Shown here one piece after another: positions 6,644 to 7,740 of a DNA stretch of 7,740 nucleotides. The translations under genes were made by a program, and so were the position numbers. Origin of the DNA: Chloroflexota bacterium. GTDB taxonomy: Bacteria > Chloroflexota > Limnocylindria > Limnocylindrales > CSP1-4. How positions within the stretch are numbered: position 1 is the first letter of the stretch; each line of letters starts with the position of its first letter. Under the pieces are notes generated by a model. That model made no database searches, was not told where the DNA came from, and saw only the letters and a program-made list of their open reading frames with translations. The stretch is from NCBI GenBank assembly GCA_017881985.1, contig JADGQH010000153.1, forward strand, positions 1-7,740, given 5' to 3'.

Positions 6644-6671
6644 ATGACAAGAACGGCCGATTAACTGTCAG
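6644..6671 (-). promoter_or_regulatory. Candidate sigma-70-type promoter for the flavoenzyme-to-nagA operon
   Basis: On the minus strand, CTGACA (6666-6671; 5 of 6 with TTGACA) is followed by 16 bp and TGTCAT (6644-6649; 4 of 6 with TATAAT). It is the most AT-rich patch of the intergenic region and would give a leader of roughly 100 nt. TGACA/TGTCA also forms an inverted repeat (6645-6649 with 6666-6670), so the same bases could instead be an operator. Confidence 0.4.
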
Positions 6672-6676
6672 GAGCG

Positions 6677-6692
6677 GCTGGCGCGCGCCAGC
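6677..6692. promoter_or_regulatory. Perfect 16-bp palindrome, operator candidate
   Basis: GCTGGCGC-GCGCCAGC is a perfect dyad with no spacer. It lies 5 bp upstream of the candidate -35 box and about 90 bp beyond the end of the araC-type gene. Position and symmetry suit a dimeric regulator. AraC proteins, however, usually bind direct half-sites, so the ligand could be another regulator. GC-rich palindromes of this kind can also arise by chance in such DNA. Confidence 0.35.
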
Positions 6693-6757
6693 TGGCCATC
6701 GGCTCCGGGCGGCGTCCCGGGCGGTCGGTCGCGGCCCGTGCGACGGCGCCCCGCCCC

Positions 6758-6772
6758 GCGAGCCGGCCTCGC
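6758..6772 (-). terminator. Weak hairpin after the AraC-family gene
   Basis: GCGAG-5 nt-CTCGC lies 10 bp downstream of the regulator's stop (6783-6785), with no T-tract. It could be a weak or Rho-dependent end, or nothing. If it does not terminate, the regulator is co-transcribed with the operon. Confidence 0.2.
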
Positions 6773-6782
6773 CCGCCCGTGG

Positions 6783-7739
6783 TCAGGCGACGCGCACCGG
6801 TCCCTCGGGCGCGCGCTCGCGGTCCCGCCGCAGCACGACCTCCGCCGCGCCGGAGCGCTGGTAATAGCGTCGGTAGTCAGCGGGCGACATCGACGAGTAG
6901 CGCTGGAACACCTTGTAGAACTGGTTGAGGTTGGTGTACCCGACCGTGTAGGCCACCTCCTGCACGCAGATGTCGCTGGTCAGGAGCAGGCGTTTCGCCT
7001 CCGCGAGGCGCAGGTTCGTGACGTACTCCTTGAAGCCCACGCTCGTCGCGTCCTTGAACAGGTGGCGCACGCGCGAGGCGCTCACGTGCACGTGCTCGGA
7101 CACCCGCTCCAGCGTGAGGCTCTCCCTGAAGTGCTGCTCAACGTAGCTCAGGACCGGTCGGACGTGCTCCTGGCGTTCGCCCGGCGCAGCCGCGCCGTCG
7201 GGCGCGACCGCGCCGGGCGATGCCGCCTCGTGCACACGCGCATGCCGCACCAGGACGGCGAGCACGCGCCGAAGGTTCGCGTCCAGAAGATGCCGGTCGG
7301 CGGGCTCGCCCCGGTCCCAGATCGCCTTGAGCTCGAGGAGGATCGGTCGCACCTCCGAGGCCGCTGCCCCTCCTCCCGGGAGGCGGTTGGCGAAGGGGCG
7401 CCCGCCACACCGGAACGGCGACAGGTAGTCGGTGTCGAAGCTGCGACAGCCCGGCGCCGCGATGAGCTCGGGGCGGAAAAGCGTGAGCAGGAGGCGCATC
7501 CGCCCGTCGGGGTCGGTGACACCAACGTGCGGCTCGGCGTCGTCGATCAGGAAGACGTCTCCGGGCTCCGCGGGATAGCTGCGGCGCCCGAACAGGAACC
7601 GCCCGCCCCCCTCCAGGCACACCGCGATCTCGAGATACTCGTGCCAGTGCATCTGGTCGTCCGCGCCACGTGTCTCGTACTCGAGCATCGAGAGCGGGAA
7701 CGACGGGTCGAGCTCGTGCTGCCAGAAGAAGACCGCCAC
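6783..7739 (-). CDS. AraC-family transcriptional regulator with N-terminal cupin sensor (5' end at window edge)
   Basis: A DNA-binding regulator, probably responding to a small molecule such as a sugar. With the GTG at 7739 it has 318 residues. Residues about 15-110 form the AraC-type cupin: HWHEYLEIAVCLEGGG (31-46), then PAEPGDVFLIDDAEPH (56-71). A linker rich in Ala, Gly and Pro follows (171-190). The two helix-turn-helix units are at about 208-229 (LERVSEHVHVSASRVRHLF) and 256-293. The second contains the AraC signature ICVQEVAYTVGYTNLNQFYK and the closing F-Q-R-Y-x(3)-SPADYR. The C-terminal 25 residues are a basic tail. Only one base lies upstream of the GTG, so the real start may be outside the window, although the distance to HWHE is already normal for the family. 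It is upstream of and co-directional with the operon, 242 bp from the flavoenzyme start, which makes it the likely pathway-specific regulator. Confidence 0.9.
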   Translation of the reverse strand: MAVFFWQHELDPSFPLSMLEYETRGADDQMHWHEYLEIAVCLEGGGRFLFGRRSYPAEPGDVFLIDDAEPHVGVTDPDGRMRLLLTLFRPELIAAPGCRSFDTDYLSPFRCGGRPFANRLPGGGAAASEVRPILLELKAIWDRGEPADRHLLDANLRRVLAVLVRHARVHEAASPGAVAPDGAAAPGERQEHVRPVLSYVEQHFRESLTLERVSEHVHVSASRVRHLFKDATSVGFKEYVTNLRLAEAKRLLLTSDICVQEVAYTVGYTNLNQFYKVFQRYSSMSPADYRRYYQRSGAAEVVLRRDRERAPEGPVRVA

Positions 7740-7740
7740 G

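Noticed and set aside
6541..6782. Small RNA or small gene in the 242-bp gap
   Set aside because: No tRNA-like fold, riboswitch motif or short frame with a ribosome-binding site was seen. Only the promoter-like patch and the dyads could be supported.
4477..6864. Long plus-strand open frame (795 codons) opposite the flavoenzyme gene
   Set aside because: It is antisense to a gene with full family motifs, is full of low-complexity Arg/Ala/Glu/Leu/Val, shows no domain motif, and is expected where GC-rich third positions suppress stops on the other strand.

Overview
The window is about 70% or more G+C, and almost all of its coding capacity is on the minus strand. Five complete or nearly complete genes and one regulator gene read leftward from position 7739 to 94. 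High G+C, minimal intergenic space and start/stop overlaps suggest a high-GC bacterium such as an actinobacterium or a Chloroflexota lineage. Nothing in the window fixes the taxon, and no rRNA, tRNA, phage, IS or CRISPR sequence is visible.

Layout in the direction of transcription (right to left): (1) an AraC-family regulator (6783-7739) whose GTG start sits one base from the window edge; (2) a 242-bp intergenic region with a candidate promoter, a perfect 16-bp palindrome and a weak hairpin; (3) a 724-residue old-yellow-enzyme/Fe-S/FAD fusion flavoenzyme (4366-6540); (4) a first Gfo/Idh/MocA oxidoreductase (3202-4329), preceded by 36 bp and starting with a 5 x 15-bp tandem repeat that encodes a pentapeptide repeat; (5) a second, divergent Gfo/Idh/MocA protein (2183-3202) that overlaps gene 4 by one base; (6) a ROK-family sugar kinase (1260-2186) that overlaps gene 5 by four bases (ATGA); (7) N-acetylglucosamine-6-phosphate deacetylase NagA (94-1239), 20 bp after the kinase. 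At the left edge the last 16 codons of a plus-strand gene converge on nagA, with a 40-bp gap that holds a small perfect hairpin.

Functionally, the kinase and NagA form a recognisable amino-sugar module: phosphorylation of an N-acetylhexosamine such as GlcNAc, then deacetylation of the 6-phosphate. The two Gfo/Idh proteins and the large flavoenzyme are not part of the standard GlcNAc route. Their tight linkage suggests that the operon first oxidises, cleaves or reduces a modified or glycosidically linked amino sugar before feeding it to the kinase and NagA. The AraC regulator (cupin-type sensor plus AraC DNA-binding domain) is the natural candidate for substrate-responsive control. No glucosamine-6-phosphate deaminase (NagB) or transporter is visible here, so the pathway must continue elsewhere. 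The substrate is inferred, not shown.
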